From positions 5,270,001-5,334,000 of the forward strand of contig NZ_CP009933.1 of NCBI RefSeq assembly GCF_000968375.1: a DNA stretch of 64,000 nucleotides, written 5' to 3'. This DNA comes from Clostridium scatologenes. GTDB lineage: Bacteria > Bacillota > Clostridia > Clostridiales > Clostridiaceae. The notes beneath the pieces are model-generated. The model saw nothing but the letters and a program-made list of their open reading frames with translations, did no database searches and was not told the DNA's origin. Shown here piece by piece: positions 37,369 through 46,340 of the stretch (positions within the stretch are counted from its first letter, which is position 1; each line of letters begins with the position of its first letter). The position numbers and the translations under genes were made by a program.

Positions 37369-37553
37369 TAGAAACTTATCTAATTAGATTGATATTCCTC
37401 ACAAGCAAACTTCACCTGAGTCTAGAATCACTTGATTTATCATTAATATATGGATAAATGAATAGAAATTCAGGTTAAAAATATAAATGCTTTTAAATTT
37501 ATCTTAAAAATGATAAAATATATTACGAATTAGTTCATAGAAGAGGGATAATA

Positions 37554-38540
37554 ATGTTTAATGATTATGATAAAATGAATGAAGAAGAAAAAAATGAGGT
37601 TTTATCCAAGGTTGCACATATGTACTATAATGAAAATAAAACTCAATCTGAAATTGCAGACTATTTTTCAACAACGAGATTTAAAGTTTCAAAATGGATT
37701 CAAGATGCAAGAAACAAAAATATAGTAGAGATAACTGTGCATACTTCTAATAATAGGAATACAAAGTTAGAAAATATATTTAAAGAAAATTTTGCTTTGC
37801 AGAATGTTATTATTCTGAATAATCAGTATATACCATACGAAGATACTTTACGACAGCTAGGTAAGTTAGGTGCAGAGTATCTAAATAGAATAATTACTCC
37901 AGATTCAATAATAGGCGTTTTATGGGGAAAGACTATTTATAATATAATAAATCAGATTAGCGCTAATAATAGTCAGTTCATGAATATTACTGCTTTGCAG
38001 ATAGTTGGTAGTGTGGCTAAAGATAATCCTATTTTAGATTCACCAGAGCTTATTAAAAATTTAGCGGCAGCCTATAATGGTAAATATAAATTTTTACTTG
38101 CACCCTTATATATTGAAAATGATTATATAAGAGAAAAAATAATTGATGAGCCTGTTATTAAGGATGCCCTTGAATATGGTAAAAAAGCAAATATTATTCT
38201 TACTGGTATAGGTGGAGAAACATGTACATCTTTATATAGTAACATATGGGGAAAATATATGGACAAATGCGATCTAGAAAATATAAATGCAGTAGGAAGT
38301 ATTTATGGGCGTATTATTGATAAAGATGGTAGTGTGTGTGATATAGATATTAATAAAAAAGTTGTAGGAATTGACATGGAATCTATATTAAAGGTTAGAT
38401 ATCGCATAGGAATAGTAGTTGGAAAACATAAGACAGATGCTACAATTGGTGCGTTAAAAGGTAACCTTATTAATACCCTTATTACAGATACAAGCATGGC
38501 TATTAGTATTTTAAAAAAGTGTAATATTAAGTTTGATTAA
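37554..38540 (+). CDS. SorC/DeoR-type sugar-binding transcriptional regulator
   Basis: The 328-residue protein has an N-terminal HTH (about 15-60, NENKTQSEIADYFSTTRFKVSKWIQDA) and a C-terminal SorC effector-binding domain (about 65-325, with GVLWGKTIYNII, GVGGET-like ILTGIGGETCTS and GNLINTLITDT). SorC-family effectors are usually phosphorylated sugars. It is followed by a terminator and has no obvious partner on its own strand; targets could be the catabolic operon or the hydratase/CitG pair. Confidence 0.88.
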   Translation: MFNDYDKMNEEEKNEVLSKVAHMYYNENKTQSEIADYFSTTRFKVSKWIQDARNKNIVEITVHTSNNRNTKLENIFKENFALQNVIILNNQYIPYEDTLRQLGKLGAEYLNRIITPDSIIGVLWGKTIYNIINQISANNSQFMNITALQIVGSVAKDNPILDSPELIKNLAAAYNGKYKFLLAPLYIENDYIREKIIDEPVIKDALEYGKKANIILTGIGGETCTSLYSNIWGKYMDKCDLENINAVGSIYGRIIDKDGSVCDIDINKKVVGIDMESILKVRYRIGIVVGKHKTDATIGALKGNLINTLITDTSMAISILKKCNIKFD

Positions 38541-38566
38541 AAAATCTAAATAGAATAAAGTTGGTT

Positions 38567-38618
38567 AAAAAGCAATATGTAATTTTTTATGTATTAGAAA
38601 AATTACATATTGCTTTTT
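38567..38618. terminator. Strong terminator after the SorC gene
   Basis: AAAAGCAATATGTAATTTTT and AAAAATTACATATTGCTTTT are near-perfect 20-base arms, ending in TTTTTAT. It also lies downstream of the convergent nicotinamidase-like gene. Confidence 0.9.
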
Positions 38619-38713
38619 ATAAGTGAAGCCTATGTTGAATGTAAAAACAGTATATTATACATGTAAATTTATTTATGTTATTATAAGGGCAGATGAATAT
38701 ATGTTATAAACTA

Positions 38714-39280
38714 TTAATAAATAATATGTGTGCCGCTTTTTTCAAACTCCTTTAAAGTGGTTGAATGATTGGATTTATCAACGTATCCAAGGCCATTTGC
38801 AAGAATAGTAATATTAAATCCATTTTTCTGAAGCTCAAGTATTGTTTCTTTAACACAGTATTCACTGGCAATTCCACATATTACAATTTCATTATCAAGT
38901 GTATCGGATAGTCTTTTATTTTTTAAGTTTAATGCATTGTAGGCTGAATACTCTTCAACATCATCATTTATACCTTTCTTAAAAACAATTTCAGCATTTT
39001 GTGGGGATTTGTTTTTATCTTTTATTTCAAGAGTAAATTTATTAGAAAGTGAAGCGCCTTCTGTGCCTTCAACACAATGAACAGGCCATATTCCACCATT
39101 TTTCTGGAATGATTTATTAGTTATTTTGTGCCAGTCACATGAATAGAATACTTTTAATTCTGGATTTTTATTAATATAGTCTACAATATTTGATATGGCT
39201 TTTTCTGAATTTTGACATGCAAGACTACCAGTTATAAAATCATTTTGACAATCAATTATTAATAATGATTTTTCATTCAT
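38714..39280 (-). CDS. Nicotinamidase/isochorismatase-family hydrolase
   Basis: The 188-residue protein has the family triad: Asp in LLIIDCQNDFITGSL, Lys in VFKKGIN and the nucleophile Cys in GIASEYCVKETI. SCDWH supplies metal ligands and WPVHCVEGTEGA is typical of PncA-like nicotinamidases. It probably converts nicotinamide to nicotinate for NAD salvage. ATG 39280 is chosen because GGGGGTAA lies seven bases upstream. The Nif11-like gene lies upstream on the same strand, with a hairpin between. Confidence 0.87.
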   Translation of the reverse strand: MNEKSLLIIDCQNDFITGSLACQNSEKAISNIVDYINKNPELKVFYSCDWHKITNKSFQKNGGIWPVHCVEGTEGASLSNKFTLEIKDKNKSPQNAEIVFKKGINDDVEEYSAYNALNLKNKRLSDTLDNEIVICGIASEYCVKETILELQKNGFNITILANGLGYVDKSNHSTTLKEFEKSGTHIIY

Positions 39281-39318
39281 AATAATTACCCCCATTTAAA
39301 TATTCTCAATATATAAAG

Positions 39319-39370
39319 AGTATCCTGCATTATAGGCACAGAATTAAATTATGTCTATAATTAGGATACT
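39319..39370 (-). terminator. Hairpin between the Nif11-like and nicotinamidase genes
   Basis: AGTATCCT (39319-39326) and AGGATACT (39363-39370) enclose a second stem ATTATAG/CTATAAT. It would end the Nif11-like transcript on the minus strand; the U tract is weak. Confidence 0.6.
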
Positions 39371-39404
39371 TCTTATAATTATGTTACGAAAAAATTAATG
39401 TAAA

Positions 39405-39680
39405 TTATAGAGAGGCTAGAAAGGTTTCATATGTGTCATCAAAAGAGTCATATGGGTATGGATTTCCACCATTTGTACTTTTACATTGGTTGTCACTAAA
39501 TTCTTGTCCAATTGCAAAAAGTTCACCAACAGTTATGTTATGTCCTGCTGCACAGGCTATTTTGCAAAATTCATCCATAGGATCATCTGCTGAACGTGTT
39601 GCAAGGAGCTTTTTTCTTAACAAAGGATCTTTTTTAGCATCAGAATGAAGCAGTTCTAATTCTTTATTTATATCGTTCAT
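39405..39680 (-). CDS. Nif11-like leader peptide family protein, possible RiPP precursor
   Basis: The 91-residue protein starts MNDINKELELLHSDAKKDP and continues with LRKKLLATRSADDPMDEF and HNITVGELFAIG, the pattern of the Nif11/nitrile-hydratase-like leader fold (DPxLRxKL, then a second helix, then ITxxEL). The leader ends in NGG, after which comes a 19-residue tail NPYPYDSFDDTYETFLASL that could be a core peptide. No LanM, YcaO or radical SAM maturase is adjacent. It could also be a stand-alone Nif11-domain protein. AAGGAGAT precedes the ATG. Confidence 0.65.
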   Translation of the reverse strand: MNDINKELELLHSDAKKDPLLRKKLLATRSADDPMDEFCKIACAAGHNITVGELFAIGQEFSDNQCKSTNGGNPYPYDSFDDTYETFLASL

Positions 39681-39823
39681 AATTACATCTCCTTATACTC
39701 TAAATTAATAATATTATTATAGCACTATAGCAAGATTTAACAAAATTAATTAATACATTAACTCAATTTTGCACATACAAAATTTTAAGTTAATATACTA
39801 AGCAGAATGTGACACAAATTTTT

Positions 39824-40060
39824 AGAGGACATAGGACAATGAAGGTGAGTTTTCTTCCTTACGTCAGAAAACTAATTTATTTTTAAAGCTTGTTTTGCTA
39901 ATGCAAAACATAGCTTAAGCAGGAAGCTAAATCTATGATATTCAGATAATTGCTTACTTAAAGAGTACACTTAAGAAACAAAGAGCTTGAGCTTCTTTTA
40001 AATTAAAGATTTTTCGTAGCATAGCGGAGAAAAATCCTCCTTTACTGTCCTTTGTCCTCT
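39824..40060. repeat. 237-base structured palindromic repeat (long copy)
   Basis: Terminal arms AGAGGACATAGGACAATGAAGG (39824-39845) and its imperfect complement at 40039-40060 match at 19 of 22 positions. Inside are further stems: AGTTTTC/GAAAACT (39848-39873), AAGCT-GTTTTGC/GCAAAAC-AGCTT (39886-39916) and GATTTTTC/GAAAAATC (40008-40036). No open frame. A related short copy is at 44264-44300. It is probably a non-coding mobile repeat or a structured RNA. Confidence 0.7.
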
Positions 40061-40097
40061 GAAAAAGTTGAGTATATTAAAAAATAAAAAGACAATT

Positions 40098-40137
40098 AAG
40101 GTAGTTCAAAACTAATCATTAAGTTTTGAACTACCTT
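40098..40137 (-). terminator. Terminator of the hydratase gene
   Basis: AAGGTAGTTCAAAACT and AGTTTTGAACTACCTT form a perfect stem; on the minus strand it is followed by AATTGTCTTTTTATTTT. Confidence 0.85.
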
Positions 40138-40158
40138 GATATGTTGGCATTGTATATA

Positions 40159-42462
40159 TTATTTGTTCATTTTGTTTTTGTTAAAGTTAATTAAGCATCC
40201 AGATAATAAGATTTCTATTTCGTTGTCTGTAAGTTGACCAACACTCAAGGATATTTCTTGCATTTCATTATTTACGATATAACCCTTGATTTTAGGTTTT
40301 CTTTCTCTAACTGAATTCACTACATCTGTAAGATAAATGAAGTCTCCGCATTTAAATTCTGGTTCGCCATCTATAAGTAATGGTAGTATTCCCCAGTTAA
40401 TAAGATTTGAACGATATCTCTTGGTAGCATATTCTTTTGCTATATTTGCAAATCCACCTAAGACTTTTTGGCAGCTTGCTGCTTGTTCTCTTGCAGAACC
40501 ATCTCCTGGTTTATTGGCATAAATCATGCTTCCAATAAGTGTGCTCTTTTTATCAAAGTTACTGAATTTAGTTGCAAGTTTTTCATAAGCTTTTTTTAAA
40601 GCTTCGTTATTTTCTTCAGGAGTAGCCCCTTCCAATCTCTTAATTTCAGAAGCTTGAATTTCTTTTGAACGACCTACATAATTTGGGTCTTTTCTAGAAA
40701 GTGTAAAGCTTGCTAACTTATGAGGATTTGAACGATAGCTTGATGTATCTCCTGATGGAATAAGCTCATCTGTTGTAGTTACTGGATCTAATAATACTGA
40801 TGCTACTTGAAGAAGCATGTTATCTGTTAATGGCTCCATTTTTGGCCAATCTGCTATGTTTGGGCCAAATCTTAATTCTGTATCATTATTTCCTTTGTCG
40901 TAAGATTGTAATACTCTATTATCATATATAGTCTTGTTGAAGTAATATTTTGGAATTTCAAGGTTAATGCCTTCAAGTTCAGTAGCTGCTGTAATAAGAC
41001 CTTTGTTAACTGCTGTTGCTGCAATTGAACGAGCGTCCATTAGTGCAACTGAAGCAATTTGTCCATCGCCTGGTTTTGAACCTTCTCTATTAGGGAAATT
41101 TCTTGTAGTATGTCTAACTGATAAAGAATTGTTTGCAGGAGTATCTCCGCCACCGAAACATGGTCCGCAGAAAGCTGTTTTTAAAACTGTTCCTGTTGGT
41201 ATAAGTTTTGAAGCAATTCCATTATCAACTAAACTTTGATATACTGGCATACTTGATGGATAAACACTTAAAGTAAATTCACCATTTCCAATAGATTTTC
41301 CGTCAAGTATATTTGCAGCTGCGCAAATATTTTCATAATTTCCACCTGCACATCCAGCAATTGATCCTTGTTCAGAAAATAGTCTTCCATCTATAACTTT
41401 ATCTCTTAATGAGAATTTTAAGTCAGTTCCTTTGAAGAGTTTTTGTCCTTCTTTTTCTACTTTATCTAAAATATCCATCATATTTGTATTAAGTTCATTA
41501 ATTGTATAAACATTACTTGGGTGGAATGGAAGCGCTATCATTGATTGTACTTTAGATAAGTCAACAGTTATCATCTTATCATAATAAGCAACTTCACTTG
41601 GGTTAAGCTCTGAATAATCATTTCCTCTTTGATGAACTTCAAGATAATCCCTTACTTTATCATCTGTACACCAAATCGATGTAAGACATGTAGTTTCAGT
41701 AGTCATTACATCTACACCAGTTCTATATTCAACACTTAAGTTTTTAATTCCAGGTCCAACGAATTCCATAACTCTATTTTTAACGAAGCCGCTTTTAAAT
41801 ACAGCACCAATTATGCTAAGAGCAACGTCTTGTGGTCCAATACCTGGATTTGGAGTTCCAGTAAGATAAACACCAACAACTTCAGGATAATCTACATCAT
41901 ATGTGTTGGATAACAGCTGTTTAACTAATTCTCCGCCACCTTCACCTATTGCCATAGTTCCTAATGCACCATAACGAGTATGGCTATCTGAACCTAAAAT
42001 CATTTTTCCACATCCAGCCATCATTTCTCTCATATATTGGTGGATAACTGCAATATGTGGTGGAACGAAAATTCCGCCATATTTTTTAGCTGCTGATAAC
42101 CCAAATAAATGGTCATCTTCATTAATTGTTCCGCCAACTGCACAAAGACTGTTGTGACAGTTTGTTAATACATAAGGTATTGGAAATTTTTCAAGACCTG
42201 AAGCTCTTGCTGTTTGAACAATACCTACAAAAGTTATATCATGAGATGTCAAAGCATCAAATTTTAATTGCAATTTATCAGGATTTTCTGATTTGTTGTG
42301 ATTTTGTAAAATATCATAAGCTATTGTATTTTTTTTAGCTTCTTCTTTATTAAGGTATTTTTCACCTAGCTTAGATTTAATACATTCGTCAGATTCTTTA
42401 CTATTAAAAATTAAATCATTACCGTTTAATAAATATGCTCCTTCGCCGTATAGATTAATCAT
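40159..42462 (-). CDS. Aconitase-superfamily hydratase
   Basis: The 767-residue protein has aconitase-like motifs: LGSDSHTRYGALGTMAIGEGG, the cluster cysteine regions TTETTCLTS, SIAGCAGGNYENICAAA and AFCGPCFGGG, and the swivel-domain substrate loop RHTTRNFPNREGS. The order suggests an intact [4Fe-4S] hydratase that is neither standard AcnA/AcnB nor LeuCD; similar clostridial proteins are labelled only 'hydratase'. It may hydrate a substituted malate or maleate. ATG 42462 is preferred because GGAGG lies eight bases upstream. It diverges from the citG-like gene, so both may belong to one regulated unit. Confidence 0.85.
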   Translation of the reverse strand: MINLYGEGAYLLNGNDLIFNSKESDECIKSKLGEKYLNKEEAKKNTIAYDILQNHNKSENPDKLQLKFDALTSHDITFVGIVQTARASGLEKFPIPYVLTNCHNSLCAVGGTINEDDHLFGLSAAKKYGGIFVPPHIAVIHQYMREMMAGCGKMILGSDSHTRYGALGTMAIGEGGGELVKQLLSNTYDVDYPEVVGVYLTGTPNPGIGPQDVALSIIGAVFKSGFVKNRVMEFVGPGIKNLSVEYRTGVDVMTTETTCLTSIWCTDDKVRDYLEVHQRGNDYSELNPSEVAYYDKMITVDLSKVQSMIALPFHPSNVYTINELNTNMMDILDKVEKEGQKLFKGTDLKFSLRDKVIDGRLFSEQGSIAGCAGGNYENICAAANILDGKSIGNGEFTLSVYPSSMPVYQSLVDNGIASKLIPTGTVLKTAFCGPCFGGGDTPANNSLSVRHTTRNFPNREGSKPGDGQIASVALMDARSIAATAVNKGLITAATELEGINLEIPKYYFNKTIYDNRVLQSYDKGNNDTELRFGPNIADWPKMEPLTDNMLLQVASVLLDPVTTTDELIPSGDTSSYRSNPHKLASFTLSRKDPNYVGRSKEIQASEIKRLEGATPEENNEALKKAYEKLATKFSNFDKKSTLIGSMIYANKPGDGSAREQAASCQKVLGGFANIAKEYATKRYRSNLINWGILPLLIDGEPEFKCGDFIYLTDVVNSVRERKPKIKGYIVNNEMQEISLSVGQLTDNEIEILLSGCLINFNKNKMNK

Positions 42463-42578
42463 GGGTACCTCCTGTAATATTATAAAATTTAGATAAATAT
42501 TGCTAATTGAAAGTTTTTGAGTATTATAATTCAAATTATAACATATAAAAAAATAATATTCAAAATTTGTTTATTGGT

Positions 42579-42624
42579 TTTACAAATGTTTAACGTTTGT
42601 AAATATAGCAAACAAATGTTGAAC
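42579..42624. promoter_or_regulatory. Palindromic operator-like sequence between hydratase and citG-like genes
   Basis: A 25-base imperfect palindrome at 42579-42603 has outer arms TTTACAAA and TTTGTAAA around GTTTAAC. A third box, ACAAATGTTGAAC (42612-42624), repeats the ACAAATGTTTAAC core. The position suggests a regulator site shared by the divergent genes. Confidence 0.55.
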
Positions 42625-42865
42625 TAATTACCGTTAGATGGTAAAGCAAAGAATAAGCTTTTTGTTAAATTTGCTTTTGATTTTTCCAGAAAACTGTTTT
42701 TAAAATGGAATCAGGCGTTATGATAGCTATTATTGTTTAAAATTTATTGTGTAGTATAATATACTTACAATAGAAAGGCGTTTTTTTATGGTGGATTGTA
42801 CAATTAAATTTGTAAAAAATGTAAATTTTAATTAGAACAAACAATGAAAGATGAGGAATAAAATA

Positions 42866-43744
42866 TTGAAACAAAATAATGAATTTGCACATTATATAGC
42901 TTCTTTAGCACAAAGATCAATACTTTATGAGGTTAGTACAACGCCTAAACCTGGATTAGTAGATCGTGAAAATACAGGTTCACATAAGGATATGGATTTT
43001 TTTACCTTCATGGCAAGTAGTTCTGCACTTTATAATGGTTTTTATGAATGTGCTTTTGAAGGTATCTCTTTTAATGAGCTAGACAGTACAAAGCTCATGA
43101 ATAACTTGAGGACTCCAGGCATTAAATGTGAGAAAGCTATGTTTGAAGCTACAAAAGGTGTTAATACTCATAAAGGAATAATATTTTCATTAGGAGTTCT
43201 TTGTGCAGCAGTAGGTAATTTATATAGAAAGAATAGAAAAGAAAAATTTTTTATAGAAGAAATTTGTGATGAAGTAAAAAATATTGCCAAGGATTTAACG
43301 GTTAAAGATTTTAAAGCAATTAATGAAAAGAATAACTTAACTCATGGTGAACGTTTATTTAAAGAATATGGATTCAAAGGAATACGTGGTGAGGTTGAAG
43401 GTGGTTTTAAAACTATTCAAAATCAGGCGATACCAATTATTAGGAAATGGTGTAAAAGTGGACAACTTTCTATTAATGACTTATTTTTACAAGTTTTGAT
43501 GAGTATTATGACGGAAAGTGAAGATACTAATGTAGTTATTAGAGGAGGAATTGAAAGTCTTATTTATACTAAAAAGGTGTCAAAAGACTTTATAAAATGT
43601 GGTGGAATGAATCAAATTGATGCAAGAAAAAAATTAGAAATTATGAATATGGAGTTCGTGAAAAAAAATATAAGTCCAGGTGGTTCGGCAGACCTTCTTG
43701 CAGTAAGTATTTTTCTTGGATTTATTGAGGGAATTATCAACTAA
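42866..43744 (+). CDS. citG: Triphosphoribosyl-dephospho-CoA synthase, CitG family
   Basis: The 292-residue protein has all CitG signatures: VSTTPKPGLVDRENTGSH, TPGIKCEKAMFEATKGVNTH, KGIIFSLG, GIRGEVEGGF, SEDTNVVIRGG and MNQIDARKKLEIMN. CitG makes the precursor of the phosphoribosyl-dephospho-CoA group of citrate lyase or malonate decarboxylase carrier proteins. No lyase subunits lie nearby, so the target acyl carrier is elsewhere or the role has changed. The TTG at 42866 with GATGAGGA nine bases upstream is a likely start; ATG 42851 is possible. Confidence 0.88.
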   Translation: MKQNNEFAHYIASLAQRSILYEVSTTPKPGLVDRENTGSHKDMDFFTFMASSSALYNGFYECAFEGISFNELDSTKLMNNLRTPGIKCEKAMFEATKGVNTHKGIIFSLGVLCAAVGNLYRKNRKEKFFIEEICDEVKNIAKDLTVKDFKAINEKNNLTHGERLFKEYGFKGIRGEVEGGFKTIQNQAIPIIRKWCKSGQLSINDLFLQVLMSIMTESEDTNVVIRGGIESLIYTKKVSKDFIKCGGMNQIDARKKLEIMNMEFVKKNISPGGSADLLAVSIFLGFIEGIIN

Positions 43745-43811
43745 TATGATATCTATGAATTGCTAAATCATTAATGTTATTAATGAATACTGACACTTGA
43801 TGGAGGTTAGT

Positions 43812-43880
43812 ATGAAGAAAATTTCATGTATAGGAAATTTAGATAAACTATATGTTAGTAGAAAAACTGTAGTGAATTGA
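43812..43880 (+). CDS. Very short open frame with strong ribosome site, doubtful
   Basis: ATG 43812 follows TGGAGG by five bases and reads 22 codons (MKKISCIGNLDKLYVSRK...). It may be a decayed gene start or a short peptide. No other support. Confidence 0.2.
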   Translation: MKKISCIGNLDKLYVSRKTVVN

Positions 43881-43935
43881 TTAGTACATGTTATAATTAA
43901 TTTATGATTATAATAAATAAAAAGGAGGTTTTGAG

Positions 43936-44148
43936 ATGGAAAAGAAACAATATATTTGTCCCAAATGTGGCAATAGAGAATATGAATCAGACCAATTTCA
44001 AGCAACAGGTGGAAATTTCTCGAAAATATTTGATATACAGAATAAGAAGTTTATCACCATTAGTTGTACAAAGTGTGGATATACTGAATTATATAAAGCA
44101 CAATCTTCATCTGGATGGAATGTTTTAGATTTTCTTATAGGTAACTAA
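43936..44148 (+). CDS. Small zinc-ribbon protein
   Basis: The 70-residue protein has two CxxC knuckles, CPKCGNREYESD and CTKCGYTELYKA, about 36 residues apart, and a hydrophobic C-terminal NVLDFLIGN. It matches the COG3478-type group of small zinc-ribbon 'nucleic-acid-binding' proteins, whose function is unknown. GGAGG lies seven bases before the ATG. A collapsed copy of the palindromic repeat lies downstream. Confidence 0.82.
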   Translation: MEKKQYICPKCGNREYESDQFQATGGNFSKIFDIQNKKFITISCTKCGYTELYKAQSSSGWNVLDFLIGN

Positions 44149-44263
44149 TTTATTAGTATATATAATTTTAAGTAGGCTTTTTTATTTGTAACTAAAAATA
44201 GAGTAATTAACTAAATTTGAATTTTTATAGATACTAAATTTTTTTTGATAGAACAATTGACAT

Positions 44264-44300
44264 AGGACAATGAAGGTAAGTTTTCTTCCTTCACTGTCCT
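44264..44300. repeat. Short copy of the palindromic repeat
   Basis: AGGACAATGAAGG (44264-44276) and CCTTCACTGTCCT (44288-44300) form a stem with one A-C mismatch. The arm and first internal hairpin sequence equal those of the repeat at 39824-40060 (TAGGACAATGAAGGTrAGTTTTCTTCCTT), but the 190-base interior is missing. It is between two convergent genes and may also terminate transcription. Confidence 0.75.
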
Positions 44301-44318
44301 CTAAAGAAAGTTCAATTA

Positions 44319-45386
44319 TTAAATAGAGTCTAAATTCAAGATAAAGTCCATAAGCATTTTCTCATATGCATAGAGAGAGTCCACTATTAAGAATTCATCT
44401 TTGCCATGCCAATTTTGTCCTGAAGGTCCAAATTCTACAGCAGGTATATTATGCTTAGAATAAAATCTAGTATCAGCTGAGCCATGTTGGCCAAACACTT
44501 CGGGTTTATTATTAGATATTTTCGAAATTGATTTTTCTAATTTCTTTACATATATATCATCAAATTTGGTTTTTACAGCATCTCCTATTGAATGAATATT
44601 TACATGGGTTCCAGTAGTTTCTTCAATTTGTCTTATTATTTCTTGAGAGTTTTGTTCAGGAAGGAATCTTATGTCAAGATACATTTTGCAGTAATCAGGT
44701 ACTTTATTGTAAACATCTCCACCTTCAATTTTTGATAAGTTAATGGAAGGATGATCATAAAGTTTTGATTTTTCTTTAGCAAAAGGTAGATTCTCAATTA
44801 ATTTAAAGGCTTCATAAGCTTTTATTATAGCGTTATCACCAAGCCATGGTCTACTTCCGTGAGCGGATTTTCCTGCAAGTTCTAAATAAACTTGTAATAT
44901 GCCTTTAGCTTGTATGCCAATACCTAATTGAGTAGGCTCACCACATATAACAAAATCCGCTGTAAAACCATTATTAGATAAATATTCTGAGCAGTTAAAG
45001 CCACCAGTTTCCTCATCTGTAACTAGTTGTAGTTCAATTTTACAAGGCAGATTTTTATCCTTAAGATTCAAAATTGTGTTAAGCATAGCAGCAGCGCCAG
45101 CTTTCATATCAGCACTACCTCTGCCATAGAGCTTACCATTTTCCATATAAGGTATAAATTGATCAGGAGTTCCAGGAACGACATCTAAATGACCATTTAA
45201 TATAATCTTTTTATTTCCAGAACCAATATTGCATGTTAAAGTTTTAAATCCGTTATTTTCTATTATTTCAGGCTTTAGTTCATTAGATGTTAATATATCT
45301 TTACAAAAATTTATAGCTTTATTTGCTCCTTTTAAATTTGAACTATCAATTTTTATAAGTTCCTTTGTAATTTCTATGCAATCCAT
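44319..45386 (-). CDS. M20-family metallopeptidase (ArgE/DapE-like)
   Basis: The 355-residue protein has the M20 signatures NGHLDVVPG, GRGSADMKAGAAAM, TDEETGG, a dimerisation domain (about 170-280) and QHGSADTRFY with GQNWHGKDEF. The zinc ligands (His, Asp, Glu, Glu, His) are all visible. It probably removes an acyl group from an amino acid or acts as a small-peptide dipeptidase; the exact substrate cannot be told. AGGAGGT lies eight bases before the ATG. No linked biosynthetic genes are near. Confidence 0.88.
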   Translation of the reverse strand: MDCIEITKELIKIDSSNLKGANKAINFCKDILTSNELKPEIIENNGFKTLTCNIGSGNKKIILNGHLDVVPGTPDQFIPYMENGKLYGRGSADMKAGAAAMLNTILNLKDKNLPCKIELQLVTDEETGGFNCSEYLSNNGFTADFVICGEPTQLGIGIQAKGILQVYLELAGKSAHGSRPWLGDNAIIKAYEAFKLIENLPFAKEKSKLYDHPSINLSKIEGGDVYNKVPDYCKMYLDIRFLPEQNSQEIIRQIEETTGTHVNIHSIGDAVKTKFDDIYVKKLEKSISKISNNKPEVFGQHGSADTRFYSKHNIPAVEFGPSGQNWHGKDEFLIVDSLYAYEKMLMDFILNLDSI

Positions 45387-45664
45387 TTGTAAGACCTCCT
45401 AGTTATATTTTACTTAAATGTAGTAAAGCAATAAATGTACCAATTATTTTTTATTAAGAAGGATTAAAGAGCTTATTCAAAAACCTTGCTAAATCAAGGA
45501 TTAGTATAATATGAAAAATTTTTAATGAATTACATATGATAGATTTATTTATGAATTGGATGGAAATAAGATAAATTAATAGCCTATTTGACCAATAGAA
45601 ATAAAGATTAATATATATCTGTTGATTTTATTTGTAAAGAAATCCAATAAATTAAAATATATAC

Positions 45665-46093
45665 TCATATCAAGTCTATTCCTTTACTTTCCATGAATAT
45701 AATATAATTGTCTTTACAATGGCAAGTAGTAGAGCAATTACAAAAATCGCTATTAATGGATTCTTTGATATTTTGTTTTAGAGATTCATAAGAGGATTTA
45801 AGTTTATTGAATTTGTTTAATTCATTATACAGAATAAAGCCGCTAATTAATGTCAAAACCAATAGTACTAAATCAAAAAATTCCAATCCATATATTTGTG
45901 GAATGGAAGGATTAAATGTTGCCGCAGCATAATCAAAATATCTATCATTAGATAAACCAACATATACTACAAGCATTCCTGTAAATCCAGATGAAAGGAT
46001 AAGCTGTCCCTTTTTATTATCCAATTCATTTTTTAATTTTAAAAGTTTTTCTGTTTTCTTTTTCATAGTATAGCTCAAATTTAAGTTTTCCAA
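45665..46093 (-). CDS. Two-helix membrane protein with Cys-rich tail, unknown
   Basis: The 142-residue product has an N-terminal charged helix (about 10-28), two membrane segments (about 31-50 and 73-93) and a coil, then a tail with NSDFCNCSTTCHCKDN, four cysteines and one His that could bind metal. TTG 46093 is eight bases after GGGAGGT. No homologous family is recognised. It lies alone between non-coding stretches. Confidence 0.6.
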   Translation of the reverse strand: MENLNLSYTMKKKTEKLLKLKNELDNKKGQLILSSGFTGMLVVYVGLSNDRYFDYAAATFNPSIPQIYGLEFFDLVLLVLTLISGFILYNELNKFNKLKSSYESLKQNIKESINSDFCNCSTTCHCKDNYIIFMESKGIDLI

Positions 46094-46309
46094 ATATTAT
46101 ACCTCCCTGAAGAATTTATATTAATAACTATGACATACATATGGGATATATTCTTAGTACTTATTTGTAGTATATAATATGGTTATGAACAAATCTGAAA
46201 ATAGTAAGGTTATGAAGACAGAAAATAAAAAGTTAAAAAAACATTTTAGAAGTGTGGATTGTAGTCTGATATGAAAAGGATATGCAAGCTAAAAATTAAA
46301 TTAACAATA

Positions 46310-46340
46310 AAAAAGTATAGAAAATTATTCTATACTTTTT
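46310..46340 (-). terminator. Terminator of the 46.4 kb gene
   Basis: AAAAAGTATAGAA, loop AATTA, TTCTATACTTTTT. On the minus strand the stem ends in TTTTT and overlaps the stop codon. Confidence 0.8.
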
